In this document: piece after piece, positions 26,647-36,277 of the stretch
Position numbering within the stretch: the stretch's first letter is position 1
Layout: every line of letters starts with the position of its first letter
Assembly: GCF_002995745.1 (NCBI RefSeq)
Contig: NZ_PVXQ01000008.1
Coordinates: 1-64,000, forward strand
Length of the DNA stretch: 64,000 nucleotides
DNA from: Clostridium vincentii
GTDB taxonomy: Bacteria > Bacillota > Clostridia > Clostridiales > Clostridiaceae
Direction: 5' to 3'
The notes under the pieces: model-generated
Told to the model about the DNA's origin: nothing
What the model saw: only the letters and a program-made list of their open reading frames with translations
Databases searched by the model: none
Program-made: the position numbers and the translations under genes

Positions 26647-27747
26647 ATTATACTCAATATTTGATATAACTAAAGAAAGTTCCTTAACTAAGCTAACACA
26701 ATTACCCTCAGATTCATGATTTAAACTTTTAACTATTTTAATTGTAGGGCGTAGTGGGTAGCTTATAGGCGTTTCTTGAACAATTCCTATATCTCCATTA
26801 CTAAGTCTTACAATAGTTCCAAATGGAAATGGAACTATCAATTTAGTAAAGATAGTAACCATTTTATAATCAAACATAGTACCAACATTAGCCATAATAT
26901 ATTCTAATGCATCACTAGCACACATTGCTCGTCTGTAAGAACGATCAGAGGTTAGTGCATCATAGACATCTGCTATAGAAACAATTTTTGAAAGATAATT
27001 AATTTTATCTTCCTTAAGGGCCTCCGGATATCCACAACCATCAATTCTTTCATGGTGTTGGAGAGTTATAATTTTACACACACTATTTAATTGATAATAT
27101 TTACTTAAATAGTCATATCCTTTCTTAGGATGCTTCTTCATCAAGGCATATTCATTAGAGGTAAGAGGTCCATTTTTATTTGTAATTTCTTTTGGGACGA
27201 AAACCTTACCAACATCATGAACTAAAGCTCCAACACATAAATTTAGTAAATCTCGTTTATGTAACCTAAGGCCTATCCCCATTATTAATGAAAGAATTGC
27301 AACATTAACGCAATGTTGATAAGTATAGTTATCCATACTTTTAATATCTACTAAATTTACTAATATATTTTTATTGCTAAGAATATTTTCTAAAAGTTCT
27401 TCAGAAACTGAAGCTATCGCGTCAAAATATTTTGAATCTTGTTTTGTTACTTTAATGTTAGTAACAGCCGTGTTATTTATACTATTAAAACGATTAATAT
27501 TAGCAAAAGTAGCTTTAAGTATTGATATAGTTTTTTGCCTAAGCTCGGGTTTTATAATATCGTCAACTTCACCATCGCTATATTCATCAAGTATGTATAA
27601 GGAGAGTATTTGAAGCTCTTTTATTTTGTTTAAAATTGTATCAGTTAGTTCTGCGCCTGTTTTTAATAATACCCTACCGCTATTATCATAAATGGTTTTA
27701 CCTAAAAAAGAACCATCACGAATACATTCTATAGGAATAATTCTCAT
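26641..27747 (-). CDS. HD-GYP domain protein, probable cyclic-di-GMP phosphodiesterase
   Basis: 368 aa from the ATG at 27747; the upstream GTG overlaps the GAGGTG RBS. The HD-GYP domain (about 125-310) has HDVGKVFVPKEI, HHERIDGCGYPEAL and SIADVYDALTSDRSYR, all catalytic residues present. There is no membrane segment or receiver domain. Likely hydrolyses cyclic di-GMP. Confidence 0.9.
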   Translation of the reverse strand: MRIIPIECIRDGSFLGKTIYDNSGRVLLKTGAELTDTILNKIKELQILSLYILDEYSDGEVDDIIKPELRQKTISILKATFANINRFNSINNTAVTNIKVTKQDSKYFDAIASVSEELLENILSNKNILVNLVDIKSMDNYTYQHCVNVAILSLIMGIGLRLHKRDLLNLCVGALVHDVGKVFVPKEITNKNGPLTSNEYALMKKHPKKGYDYLSKYYQLNSVCKIITLQHHERIDGCGYPEALKEDKINYLSKIVSIADVYDALTSDRSYRRAMCASDALEYIMANVGTMFDYKMVTIFTKLIVPFPFGTIVRLSNGDIGIVQETPISYPLRPTIKIVKSLNHESEGNCVSLVKELSLVISNIEYNL

Positions 27748-27837
27748 AAATAACACCTCATATTGTCGATAAGTAAAGTATAATTCAAAATTCGAAAAAA
27801 TTCCATATATTAATAAAAAAATGTTGATACATATCGA

Positions 27838-27868
27838 AAAAAATGCCTAACTTAAGAGTTAGGGCATG
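27838..27868 (-). terminator. Hairpin with terminator character on the minus strand
   Basis: ATGCCTAACT/AGTTAGGGCAT with a T run on the minus-strand exit side. No minus-strand gene leads into it; it may block antisense transcription from murI or be part of the murI leader. Confidence 0.45.
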
Positions 27869-27980
27869 TAAAAGTATACTATTGTAAGTAAGTCGGAGTA
27901 ACTTACTTATTAAATATAGATTTCTTTAATAGAAAGGACTAAAATAGTTATAGATAAAGAAGAAATTGGAGTGATATACA

Positions 27981-28766
27981 GTGGATAGAAAAAATAGGCC
28001 CATAGGCTTTTTCGATTCAGGTGTAGGTGGTCTTAGTGTATTAAAAGAAGCTATGAAACTTATGCCAAAGGAACATTATATATATTTCGGAGACTCAAAA
28101 AATGCACCCTATGGAGTTAGAGAAGTCGAGGATGTAAGAAATTTAACATATAAAGCAGTAGAATTTCTAATGAAAAAAGGAACAAAGGCCATAGTAATTG
28201 CATGCAATACAGCGACTAGTGCAGCTGTTGCTGCGTTAAGAATAACCTACCCCGGAATACCTATAGTTGGAATAGAACCGGCTGTAAAGCCAGCTGTAAA
28301 CTTAAAAAAGCAGGGGCCAATAATAATAATGGCTACCCCAGTCACCCTAAGGGAGAAAAAATTTAATAATCTAATGGAGAAATATAGAAATCAGGCAGAG
28401 ATAATTCCAATGCCCTGTCCTGGCTTAATGGACTTTATTGAAAGTGGGAAGATAAAGGGTAAGGAAGTGGAAGAATATATTAGACATAAATATGAAGATT
28501 TTAATGGAAATAAAATAGGTGCAATAGTGTTAGGTTGTACCCATTATCCATTTATTAAGCCAGTTATAGAAGATATTTTAGGCCGAGATATACCTATAAT
28601 AGATGGAGGGTTAGGAACTTCAATAGAATTAATGAGAAGATTAGAGATAAAAGGTTTAATTAATGATTCAGTAATGGAAGGAAATGTAGAAATATATAAT
28701 TCTTTAAAAGAAGAGAATATATTAAAAATAAGTAAAAAGTTATTATATGGTAATGACTGTAGATAA
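27981..28766 (+). CDS. murI: Glutamate racemase
   Basis: 261 aa, makes D-glutamate for peptidoglycan. GFFDSGVGGLSVL at 8-20, the two catalytic Cys in ACNTATSA (near 75) and LGCTHYPF (near 187). The start is GTG with GGAGTGAT upstream. Full length, single gene. Confidence 0.96.
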   Translation: MDRKNRPIGFFDSGVGGLSVLKEAMKLMPKEHYIYFGDSKNAPYGVREVEDVRNLTYKAVEFLMKKGTKAIVIACNTATSAAVAALRITYPGIPIVGIEPAVKPAVNLKKQGPIIIMATPVTLREKKFNNLMEKYRNQAEIIPMPCPGLMDFIESGKIKGKEVEEYIRHKYEDFNGNKIGAIVLGCTHYPFIKPVIEDILGRDIPIIDGGLGTSIELMRRLEIKGLINDSVMEGNVEIYNSLKEENILKISKKLLYGNDCR

Positions 28767-28940
28767 AATCAATTAAATATAATTTGAAGTAATATAAAAG
28801 CAGTATTCTGCTATGGATTAATATAGTGGAATATTTTTCATTTATAAAACACAATAAATAAGATATAATGGAAAGAATGAATGTATAACAAGAAATATGA
28901 TAACAATAGTTATTATAACAATTGAAGGGAGAAATATAAT

Positions 28941-29462
28941 ATGAAAAATCCAATAGTTACTATTAATGTAGAAAATAGAGGGGTTATTAAGGCAGAGCTT
29001 TATCCAGAAATAGCGCCAAATACAGTAAATAACTTTATAGATTTAATAAATAAAGGATTTTATGATGGATTGATTTTCCATAGAGTAATTCCAGGTTTCA
29101 TGATTCAAGGGGGATGCCCAGAAGGATCAGGAATGGGAAATCCAGGATATAGCATAAAGGGAGAATTTTCTCGTAATGGATTTAAAAATGAATTGAAACA
29201 CAAAAAGGGAGTATTATCGATGGCTAGAGCTATGGATCCAAATTCAGCAGGAAGTCAATTCTTCCTAATGGTTAATGATTCTCCTCATTTAGATGATCAA
29301 TATGCTTCTTTTGGAAAAGTTATTGAAGGAATAGAAATAGCTGATGAAATAGTAAATACTAAAAGGAATCGTGATGATAGACCTGCTGAAGATCAACTAA
29401 TAAAGAGTATGACAGTAGAGACTTTTGGAGAAACTTACAAACAACCAGAAATAATAGAGTAA
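28941..29462 (+). CDS. Cyclophilin-type peptidyl-prolyl cis-trans isomerase
   Basis: 173 aa, no signal peptide, so cytoplasmic. FHRVIPGFMIQGG near 47-59, MARAMDPNSAGSQFF near 93-107 and FGKVIEG near 128 form the PPIase active site (R, F, Q, H-equivalents present). RBS GAAGGGAG. Seven-gene neighbourhood of mixed housekeeping functions. Confidence 0.95.
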   Translation: MKNPIVTINVENRGVIKAELYPEIAPNTVNNFIDLINKGFYDGLIFHRVIPGFMIQGGCPEGSGMGNPGYSIKGEFSRNGFKNELKHKKGVLSMARAMDPNSAGSQFFLMVNDSPHLDDQYASFGKVIEGIEIADEIVNTKRNRDDRPAEDQLIKSMTVETFGETYKQPEIIE

Positions 29463-29475
29463 TAGGGGTGAAGGT

Positions 29476-29841
29476 ATGCTAGATAATAAGAAGTGCATTT
29501 TAGTTTATATACTTACAAATGAAGAGCTAGAAGGTCTTAAAAAAGCAAACCTAGAAGTGATTGTAATAACAGATGATATGGCAGATATGAAACTTGACGA
29601 TATAATAGGTGGTTTAAAAATATTGAATTATAATGATAGATTGCCAGAACAAAAACTTATGCTTTTTAACAATTTTGATGAAAAACTTTTAATGAAGAGC
29701 ATAAAAGAAGTTAGGGCTGTGGTTACTGGAGGAATATTGGCAACAGTGACACCAACATCAATTGGATGGACCTTTGAGTATCTTTTGAATCATTTAATAG
29801 AGGAAAGGGAATGGATAGCCACAAATCAGAAAGGAAGATAA
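29476..29841 (+). CDS. DUF3783 family protein
   Basis: 121 aa, alpha/beta protein of the DUF3783 type (LILVYILTNEEL-like start, NDRLPEQKLMLFNNF centre). These proteins are common in Clostridia; function unknown. The 3' end overlaps the first possible start of the XRE regulator by 31 bp, suggesting coupling. Confidence 0.8.
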   Translation: MLDNKKCILVYILTNEELEGLKKANLEVIVITDDMADMKLDDIIGGLKILNYNDRLPEQKLMLFNNFDEKLLMKSIKEVRAVVTGGILATVTPTSIGWTFEYLLNHLIEEREWIATNQKGR

Positions 29842-30533
29842 GGATTTTGAGTAGAGTAGGGGAAAAGATTAAAGAAGAAAGAGAAAAAGCAGGGATCTCC
29901 CAAAAAGCGTTAGGAAAAAAGCTAGGAGTATCTGATAAGTATGTTAATGAGGTTGAAACCGGAAGGAAAGTTCCTCAGGAAAACTTCATTGATAGAGTCG
30001 CTAAACTTTTAAAAGTAGACTTAAATGATATAAGTATGATTGCAACAGATGAAGGTTTAATGGAAGAAAGAAAACAAGACAAATATGTCGAAAAAGAACA
30101 AAAGAATCAACCTAGAATTTTAGGAAAGGCATCAGATGTGTGGACAGATGCATTTTCTTCAGTTTTGAAAAAGGTTAATATTTATGAATATAGCTTAGAA
30201 AAAGTGCTAGGGGAAAGAGAACTTCCTATTTACTCTAATAAAGTAGAAGGATATCCTGCAGATAAAGTTTTATATATAAAAATATCTGACAACGATATGT
30301 CTGGATTTAGAATAATGAAGGGTGATATAGCTTTTGCACATTTAGTTAAGGATGTAAATAATGGAATTTTTCTTGTAGAGGAAAAAGAGAAGAGAGTTAT
30401 TAGACAAATAAAACTTATAGGAAATTCTAGAGCCCTTCTTATTAATAATGAAGGAACAGTTGTAACTGAGACTGTAGAATTGAATAATATTAATGTTATT
30501 GCTAAGCTAGAAAGATTAGAAATAGCGTTATAG
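29811..30533 (+). CDS. XRE-family regulator with S24-like C-terminal domain
   Basis: 240 aa from ATG 29811 (GAGGAAAGG upstream); a TTG at 29847 with AAGGAAGATAAGG upstream is an alternative. The helix-turn-helix is at about 25-75 (ISQKALGKKLGVSDKYVNEVE). The C-terminal LexA/S24-like fold (about 140-235) has ISDNDMSGFRIMKGDIAFAH, where the usual D-S-M nucleophile motif reads N-D-M, so self-cleavage is unlikely. It may bind a ligand or dimerise there. A terminator follows. Confidence 0.85.
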   Translation: MDSHKSERKIRILSRVGEKIKEEREKAGISQKALGKKLGVSDKYVNEVETGRKVPQENFIDRVAKLLKVDLNDISMIATDEGLMEERKQDKYVEKEQKNQPRILGKASDVWTDAFSSVLKKVNIYEYSLEKVLGERELPIYSNKVEGYPADKVLYIKISDNDMSGFRIMKGDIAFAHLVKDVNNGIFLVEEKEKRVIRQIKLIGNSRALLINNEGTVVTETVELNNINVIAKLERLEIAL

Positions 30534-30540
30534 AAATAAG

Positions 30541-30580
30541 ACAGGTGCTATATATGTAGGAACATATAGCACCTGTTTTT
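30541..30580 (+). terminator. Terminator after the XRE regulator
   Basis: Stem ACAGGTGCTATATATG/CATATAGCACCTGT followed by six T. Confidence 0.92.
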
Positions 30581-30609
30581 TCATATAATATTAGTATTAA
30601 TCTCTAGGG

Positions 30610-32439
30610 GTGATAAATATAGAGAATCTTAATATTAAAACAAATTTGTTTAAAAACATACCTAAACAACTCTTCGGAAAATTAAATTTTGCTGCAAATG
30701 TAGATCCAGATACACAAGGAAATATAGAAGTAGTTATTCTCTATGGAGATGAGTTTCAAGCAGTAAATGATTATGTTAATAAAATAGGAGCAAAGCTTGA
30801 AAATTTAGGATATGGATTTGGAATAGTAACAATAAATGTTAATAATATAGTAGAGCTTGCTAGAAGTCCTAATATACAGTATATAGAGCTACCTAAGAGC
30901 TTATACTTAACAGATGTGAGAAGTAATGGAGCTGCTTGCGTACCGAGAGTACAAAGTGAGTATGGATTATTAGGAGATGGAACTGTAATTGGATTTATTG
31001 ATTCAGGAATAGATTATACTCATCCAGCTTTTAGAAATGAGGATGGAAGTACTAGGATAGATTATATATATGATCTTAGTTTAAGCGGAGCCATATATAA
31101 TAGGGAATTAATAAACCAAGCTTTAAATAGTCCGGATCCATCAACTGTTGTACCTTCCTATGATTTGCAAGAACATGGAACCCATGTTGCTGGTATAGCC
31201 TGTGCAGGTGGAACTATAGCTCCTCAATACTATGGAGTAGCTCCAAAAAGTTCAATAATAATGGTTAAATGCACAAGAGGAAATTTTGCCTTAAGCACTC
31301 AGATTATGAGAGGTATGAAATTTTTAGTAGATAAAGGTAAAGAATTAAATAAACCTTTAGCTGTTAATATTAGCTTAAGCACTAATGATGGGGCACATAA
31401 TGGGAGTAGTCTTTTAGAGCAATATATAAATACTGTAGCAACACTAGAAAGAATAACAATTGTAATTGCAGCTGGGAATGAAGGCGATGCAGGCCATCAT
31501 ATTGGTGGAACTTTATTGCAGGAGAAAACTATTAGTTTTAATGTTGCAGATGATGAAACTGCTGTAATAATCAATTTATATAAATCAGTTTTGCCTAAGG
31601 TAAGTATAGAGCTAATAACTCCAATGGGAAAGTCTACTGGGGCTTTAATTGTTGAAGAGGGATATGAAGATGGGGTAATATCGCAAAATAGATATGAAAT
31701 TTATAATACTGGTCCAAAGCCTTTTGATATTAATGGTGAGATAGGAATATCTTTAGTTAGTGGTGGAAATTATATTGTTTCAGGACAATGGACAATTAAA
31801 CTTAAGGTAATTAATGAGTTTCAAGGACTTTTTGATATGTGGTTGCCTATAGTTGAAGGGCTAAATCAAAGGACTAGATTTCTTCAACCAACATCTAATA
31901 ATACCTTGGGTATTCCCGCAACAGCAAAGTCAATAATATCGGTGGGGAGCTATAACTATATAACTCAGACTGTATCTTCCTTTAGTGGACGTGGGAAAAT
32001 TACATTATATGAAGAATTTAAGCCAAGTGTGGTAGCTCCGGGGGAGGGAATAGTATCAACTATACCTAATGAGTCATTTGATACAAAATCGGGAACATCT
32101 ATGGCTACTCCACATGTGACAGGCATTGCTGCACTTATGATGGAGTGGGGAATAAGTAAGGGAAATGATCCTTTTTTATATGGTGACAGATTGAAATATT
32201 ATTTAATTGTAGGGGCAGTAAAGAATAGGTCCAATAGCATCTATCCCGATATTAGTTGGGGGTATGGTGAAGTTTGTGCTTATAATAGTTTAAGAGAAAT
32301 AATTGAGGTTTTAAATATTATTAATGTGGTAGCCCCCAGCTTAAGAGGTAGAGAGCTATTAAGAGAGCCTTTAGAAAATAAGTTAGGAGATGTAGAGGAA
32401 TATAAGATAGGCGCTTTATTTATAAGAAAACCATTATAA
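30610..32439 (+). CDS. Subtilisin-like germination protease Csp
   Basis: 609 aa serine protease that activates pro-SleC during spore germination. An N-terminal prodomain (about 1-110) is followed by the S8 domain with D131 (FIDSGIDYTHP), H189 (EHGTHVAG) and S497 (SGTSMATPH), all intact, and the jelly-roll insertion of Csp proteases between them. sleC follows 64 bp downstream. Only one csp is present, unlike the cspABC set of some C. perfringens. The start is uncertain: the GTG at 30610 lies inside the AGGGGTGA that looks like the RBS, and the next codon at normal spacing is ATA at 30619. Confidence 0.93.
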   Translation: MINIENLNIKTNLFKNIPKQLFGKLNFAANVDPDTQGNIEVVILYGDEFQAVNDYVNKIGAKLENLGYGFGIVTINVNNIVELARSPNIQYIELPKSLYLTDVRSNGAACVPRVQSEYGLLGDGTVIGFIDSGIDYTHPAFRNEDGSTRIDYIYDLSLSGAIYNRELINQALNSPDPSTVVPSYDLQEHGTHVAGIACAGGTIAPQYYGVAPKSSIIMVKCTRGNFALSTQIMRGMKFLVDKGKELNKPLAVNISLSTNDGAHNGSSLLEQYINTVATLERITIVIAAGNEGDAGHHIGGTLLQEKTISFNVADDETAVIINLYKSVLPKVSIELITPMGKSTGALIVEEGYEDGVISQNRYEIYNTGPKPFDINGEIGISLVSGGNYIVSGQWTIKLKVINEFQGLFDMWLPIVEGLNQRTRFLQPTSNNTLGIPATAKSIISVGSYNYITQTVSSFSGRGKITLYEEFKPSVVAPGEGIVSTIPNESFDTKSGTSMATPHVTGIAALMMEWGISKGNDPFLYGDRLKYYLIVGAVKNRSNSIYPDISWGYGEVCAYNSLREIIEVLNIINVVAPSLRGRELLREPLENKLGDVEEYKIGALFIRKPL

Positions 32440-32503
32440 GGTTATTCACAAAAAAGTATATGGTAGCATAAATTATAATTAATCAATATATTAGGAGTAT
32501 TTA

Positions 32504-33826
32504 ATGGAATATAGAGGTAGATTAAAAGTTCAATGCTTTAATGGAGAAAGTTATGTTCCAGTGGATAAGTGTAAGGTGACAATAAACCCATCTGAAGCAA
32601 ATAACTTAGTAGTATCTTCGGGTATTAATCTTGAAACAGATTCTATTGGACTAACAGAACCATTAGATTTGAGTACACCTCCTCTTGAATATTCACAAGA
32701 ACCTTCTGATAATGTACCCTACAGCATTTATGATGTAATCGTAGAGAGAAGTGGTTTTCAGGATGTTTTGATAAGAGGAGTTCAAGTATTTCCAGAGGAA
32801 ATGGCCCTTCAGAGGGTAAACTTAATTGAAATGGGAAATAGGGCAAGTCGGGCAGAGACTATTATTATTTTGCCAAACAGACTAAATGGCAATTATCCAG
32901 AGAAGATACCAGAGGAAACAGATAAACCTTTACCACCACCATCAAGTGGAGTAGTTCTTCCAAGGCCAGTAATACCTGAATTTATTACAGTTCATCAAGG
33001 TGGTCCTGAGGATGCATCTGCACCTAATTACAGAGTTATGTACAAGGAGTATTTAAAAAATGTTGCATCCTGTGAAATTTATCCAACATGGTCGCAAAGT
33101 ACAATAAGAGCAAATGTGTTATGTATAGTATCCTTCACATTAAATAGAATATATACAGAATGGTATAGAGGTAAGGGTAAGAACTTTGACATAACTAGTT
33201 CAACTGCATATGATCATGCTTTCAATTATGGAAGAAATTTTTATGATAGTATAAGTGAAATAGTTGATGAAATATTTTCTACTTATGTTAGAAGGTTTGG
33301 GAGAAAGCAACCTCTTTTAACTCAGTATTGTGATGGTAAAAATGTTATATGTCCAGAATGGCTAAGTCAATGGGGGAGTAAAGCTTTAGGAGATCAAGGT
33401 AAGGTTCCTTATGAAATATTAACTCAATACTATGGGAATGATATTGAATTAGTAACTGCAGATCAAGTTAAGGGGAGTCCATCCTCCTATCCTGGATATA
33501 ATTTAACTATAGGTTCAAGAGGAGTACCAGTTAGGTCAGTTCAGGAGTATTTAAATAGAATTTCTGACAATTATCCTTTAATTCTAAAGGTAGCTATAGA
33601 CGGGGTGTTTGGAGAAAGTACAGCTAGTTCAGTTAAAGTATTTCAAGAAGTATTCAATTTGCCTATTACAGGAATAGTAGATTATGCTACCTGGTATAAA
33701 ATTTCTGATGTTTATGTAGGAGTTACAAGAATAGCGGAGCTTAGGGGGAATAGTAGATTTTACCCTCCAATGGAAAATAGGTTAAGGAGTGGAGCAAGAC
33801 CCTACTTTAGTTACCCGAAAAATTAA
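32504..33826 (+). CDS. sleC: Spore cortex-lytic pro-enzyme SleC
   Basis: 440 aa. The pre-pro N-terminus MEYRGRLKVQCFNGESYVPV and a proline-rich linker (about 135-165) lead to a SpoIID-like catalytic region (about 175-290, YDHAFNYGRNFYDSISEIV) and a C-terminal peptidoglycan-binding domain (about 330-410, DGVFGESTASSVKVFQ). This is the layout and length of clostridial SleC. Csp would cut the pro-sequence near residues 160-170 during germination. RBS TAGGAG. Likely expressed in the mother cell under sigma-E or sigma-K. Confidence 0.94.
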   Translation: MEYRGRLKVQCFNGESYVPVDKCKVTINPSEANNLVVSSGINLETDSIGLTEPLDLSTPPLEYSQEPSDNVPYSIYDVIVERSGFQDVLIRGVQVFPEEMALQRVNLIEMGNRASRAETIIILPNRLNGNYPEKIPEETDKPLPPPSSGVVLPRPVIPEFITVHQGGPEDASAPNYRVMYKEYLKNVASCEIYPTWSQSTIRANVLCIVSFTLNRIYTEWYRGKGKNFDITSSTAYDHAFNYGRNFYDSISEIVDEIFSTYVRRFGRKQPLLTQYCDGKNVICPEWLSQWGSKALGDQGKVPYEILTQYYGNDIELVTADQVKGSPSSYPGYNLTIGSRGVPVRSVQEYLNRISDNYPLILKVAIDGVFGESTASSVKVFQEVFNLPITGIVDYATWYKISDVYVGVTRIAELRGNSRFYPPMENRLRSGARPYFSYPKN

Positions 33827-33879
33827 GGCACAATCAAAAAATAACAAATCAGTATGTTATCTTCTTTCATGTACCTAAA

Positions 33880-33925
33880 ACAAATAGGATAAATGAGTTT
33901 AAATTTCATTTATCCTATTTATTTT
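33880..33925. terminator. Bidirectional terminator
   Basis: 15-bp stem AAATAGGATAAATGA/TCATTTATCCTATTT between convergent sleC and the YkvI-type gene. Confidence 0.9.
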
Positions 33926-33947
33926 ATATCCTAAAGGATTAAAATAT

Positions 33948-35021
33948 TCATTTAAAATTTTGAGAGTTACATTTATTTTTATCTTTGAAATAAAATATTA
34001 TACATTGCACAATGAAGATTAAGCTCAATACACCAAAAATAGGATAGAGAGTTGTAATTAAATTAGTAAAGCCTATCTGAGAAATTGGCAGAGCTAAAGC
34101 TAAAACAATAAAAATACCATGTTTAAATTTGATGTTAAAGCTCTGTTCAAGGGTTTTACTTATGGAATACACATCAGATACTTCAGTTGAGAACATTTCA
34201 AGCCAAATAATAACTAAAAGCAAGGCTTGCATAATTGGTCCAAATCTTTGGGCCACAAATAGTAAGGGTATTTCATATTCATAAATATAAGGTTGATTTA
34301 TAGTTAGCATAAGATTAATCATAGTACAAAGTATAGTTAAGCCTAAGGTACCCAATATTATTCCTCTAACCATAGTTTTTGAATTATTCATTTTGCTACT
34401 TAACGGGACTAAAACCCCGGATGATGAAAGTACGTTATAACCAGCATAAAGAATGGTAGAAATCCAGATGTTTCCCTTCTTTGCTGGGAAACTTGCTATA
34501 GAATCAAAGGTAACCATATCACTACAAAATAAGAAGTAGAACAAAGTTATAGTAGTGATTGTAATTAACAAGGCAGGAACTATAAAAGAATTGACTTCTA
34601 TTAGTCCATTAGTTCCTCTAAGTAAAAAAAACAGAGCCAAAGCTAGCATAATAAGAGAACCTATAATTTTAGGGATGCCAAAAAATTGATTTATTAAGGC
34701 CCCGCTACCTGCAAGAATAATTGAAGCACTGGATATTAAATAAAGTGTAGTAATTACTCCGGTAAGCTTACCAAAAATATTAGGGCTAATAATATTCATT
34801 ACATCACTGTAGGAATTTAAGCTATATTTGACACTTATCTTTGATATTACACTTCCCATGACTATGTAAAAAGCACCACAAAGAATAATACCAATAAAAC
34901 TCTTTATTCCAAAGAGAGTAAAAAATTGAGTTATTTCTTTACCCGAGGCTAACCCTGCACCGACGATGGTACCAATAAAAACTACCGCTACTTGAAATAT
35001 TTTAATTAATTCTTTTTTCAC
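33948..35021 (-). CDS. YkvI-type membrane transporter
   Basis: 357 aa with about ten membrane helices. The start VVFIGTIVGAGLASGKEITQFF is characteristic of the YkvI family, a distant branch of the amino acid/LeuT-fold superfamily. Substrate unknown. Monocistronic on the minus strand. Confidence 0.85.
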   Translation of the reverse strand: MKKELIKIFQVAVVFIGTIVGAGLASGKEITQFFTLFGIKSFIGIILCGAFYIVMGSVISKISVKYSLNSYSDVMNIISPNIFGKLTGVITTLYLISSASIILAGSGALINQFFGIPKIIGSLIMLALALFFLLRGTNGLIEVNSFIVPALLITITTITLFYFLFCSDMVTFDSIASFPAKKGNIWISTILYAGYNVLSSSGVLVPLSSKMNNSKTMVRGIILGTLGLTILCTMINLMLTINQPYIYEYEIPLLFVAQRFGPIMQALLLVIIWLEMFSTEVSDVYSISKTLEQSFNIKFKHGIFIVLALALPISQIGFTNLITTLYPIFGVLSLIFIVQCIIFYFKDKNKCNSQNFK

Positions 35022-35154
35022 AATCTACCTACTTTCTAAAACTTTTCTATTAACAATATATTAATGAAGTATAGTGATTTATTCTATTTTTGAAGTATAA
35101 GGAAAAATTTCTTAGGAAAACTAAATTTATGAGACAAGGAAGGGAGAGTTTTTT

Positions 35155-36216
35155 GTGAAGAAATTTTTTATAGGAATATTATGTTTAATTCTAGTTTTTA
35201 CCATAGTTGCCTGTAACGCATCTATGGAAGAGGTAACTGTACATCTATTTGACATAAAGGAAGCTATGAACACAGGAAGTGAATATATGAAGAATCTAGC
35301 ATTAGGAAATATTGAAGAGGCTAATAGCTATTGTCGTAATAAAGATATAAGTGAAGAAGAAGTAGTTAAAATGCAAGAAAATAAAATAAATTCTTATAAG
35401 CTAGATCAGGCTGAGGAAGGGGCTAACTATGCCTATTTAAAATATATAGTTCTAAGAGGAAATACAGCAGCTTTAACAGCGGATTTAGATGGAATTGTTT
35501 TAAAGATAATGAAGGAAGACGATAAATATTTAATAGATGATATTAAAGTGAGTAGTATTAAACAGGTATATAAAGAAAAAGATACTCTAAGAATTAGAGA
35601 TGAGGAGTCAGGTAAAACTAAATTATTGTTAAGAATGAGAGATTTACCTCGGGAAATTTATCCTAAGAAGGAGGAAGTAACTTTAAGCAAGGAGACAGTT
35701 CCTGAGAGTGAGTTTAATAAAATAAGCATTGGATTTGAAGGGAATAGAGTAGCTATCACATTAACTGAGGGAGATAATACATTTATAGCTGTAGCCATGA
35801 TAAAGGAGATAGAAGCAACTGTTGGGCAATCTGATGGAAAAGAAAATGTGGATATGGATACTAATTTGGATGAAATTCTAGAGAAACCTATTGCAGAAAG
35901 AATTGTAGGATATGATTTTTTACAAGATGAAGAAGTTGAGAAGCTATTATTTTCTAAGGATGATGGAGAATTAATTATACAGGGAAAACAAGAAGGTCTA
36001 GGAAATAGGGTTAAAATATACAAAAATCCTAAGGGAGAACTAATGCCATTAAAGCTTGATGAGCTCTTTCCAAGGGAAGCGTATTCAGTTAATATTTTCA
36101 GCGTCACAGGAGAAGGAACATTTATTAATGTGGAGGCTATAGGAGAAGAAAAAGAAGCTGCAGGAACATATATAGTGGATGTTAAAGAAGGAAAATTAGT
36201 TAAATCTAGCGAGTAA
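35155..36216 (+). CDS. Lipoprotein with GerMN-like C-terminal region, unknown function
   Basis: 353 aa from a GTG with GGGAGAG upstream. Lipoprotein signal peptide with lipobox IVAC, Cys at 20. Two similar-size halves: an NTF2-like segment (30-140) and a beta-rich region (150-345). No named family is certain. It would be anchored on the outer face of the membrane. Confidence 0.75.
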   Translation: MKKFFIGILCLILVFTIVACNASMEEVTVHLFDIKEAMNTGSEYMKNLALGNIEEANSYCRNKDISEEEVVKMQENKINSYKLDQAEEGANYAYLKYIVLRGNTAALTADLDGIVLKIMKEDDKYLIDDIKVSSIKQVYKEKDTLRIRDEESGKTKLLLRMRDLPREIYPKKEEVTLSKETVPESEFNKISIGFEGNRVAITLTEGDNTFIAVAMIKEIEATVGQSDGKENVDMDTNLDEILEKPIAERIVGYDFLQDEEVEKLLFSKDDGELIIQGKQEGLGNRVKIYKNPKGELMPLKLDELFPREAYSVNIFSVTGEGTFINVEAIGEEKEAAGTYIVDVKEGKLVKSSE

Positions 36217-36277
36217 GATTTAGCTTTGGCAATTATAATTTAATCTGTTATGATATTTTCTATAGGAGTGATTGAAG

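Noticed and set aside
35658..36107. 149-aa minus-strand frame opposite the lipoprotein
   Set aside because: Serine-rich shadow of the plus-strand gene; no RBS.
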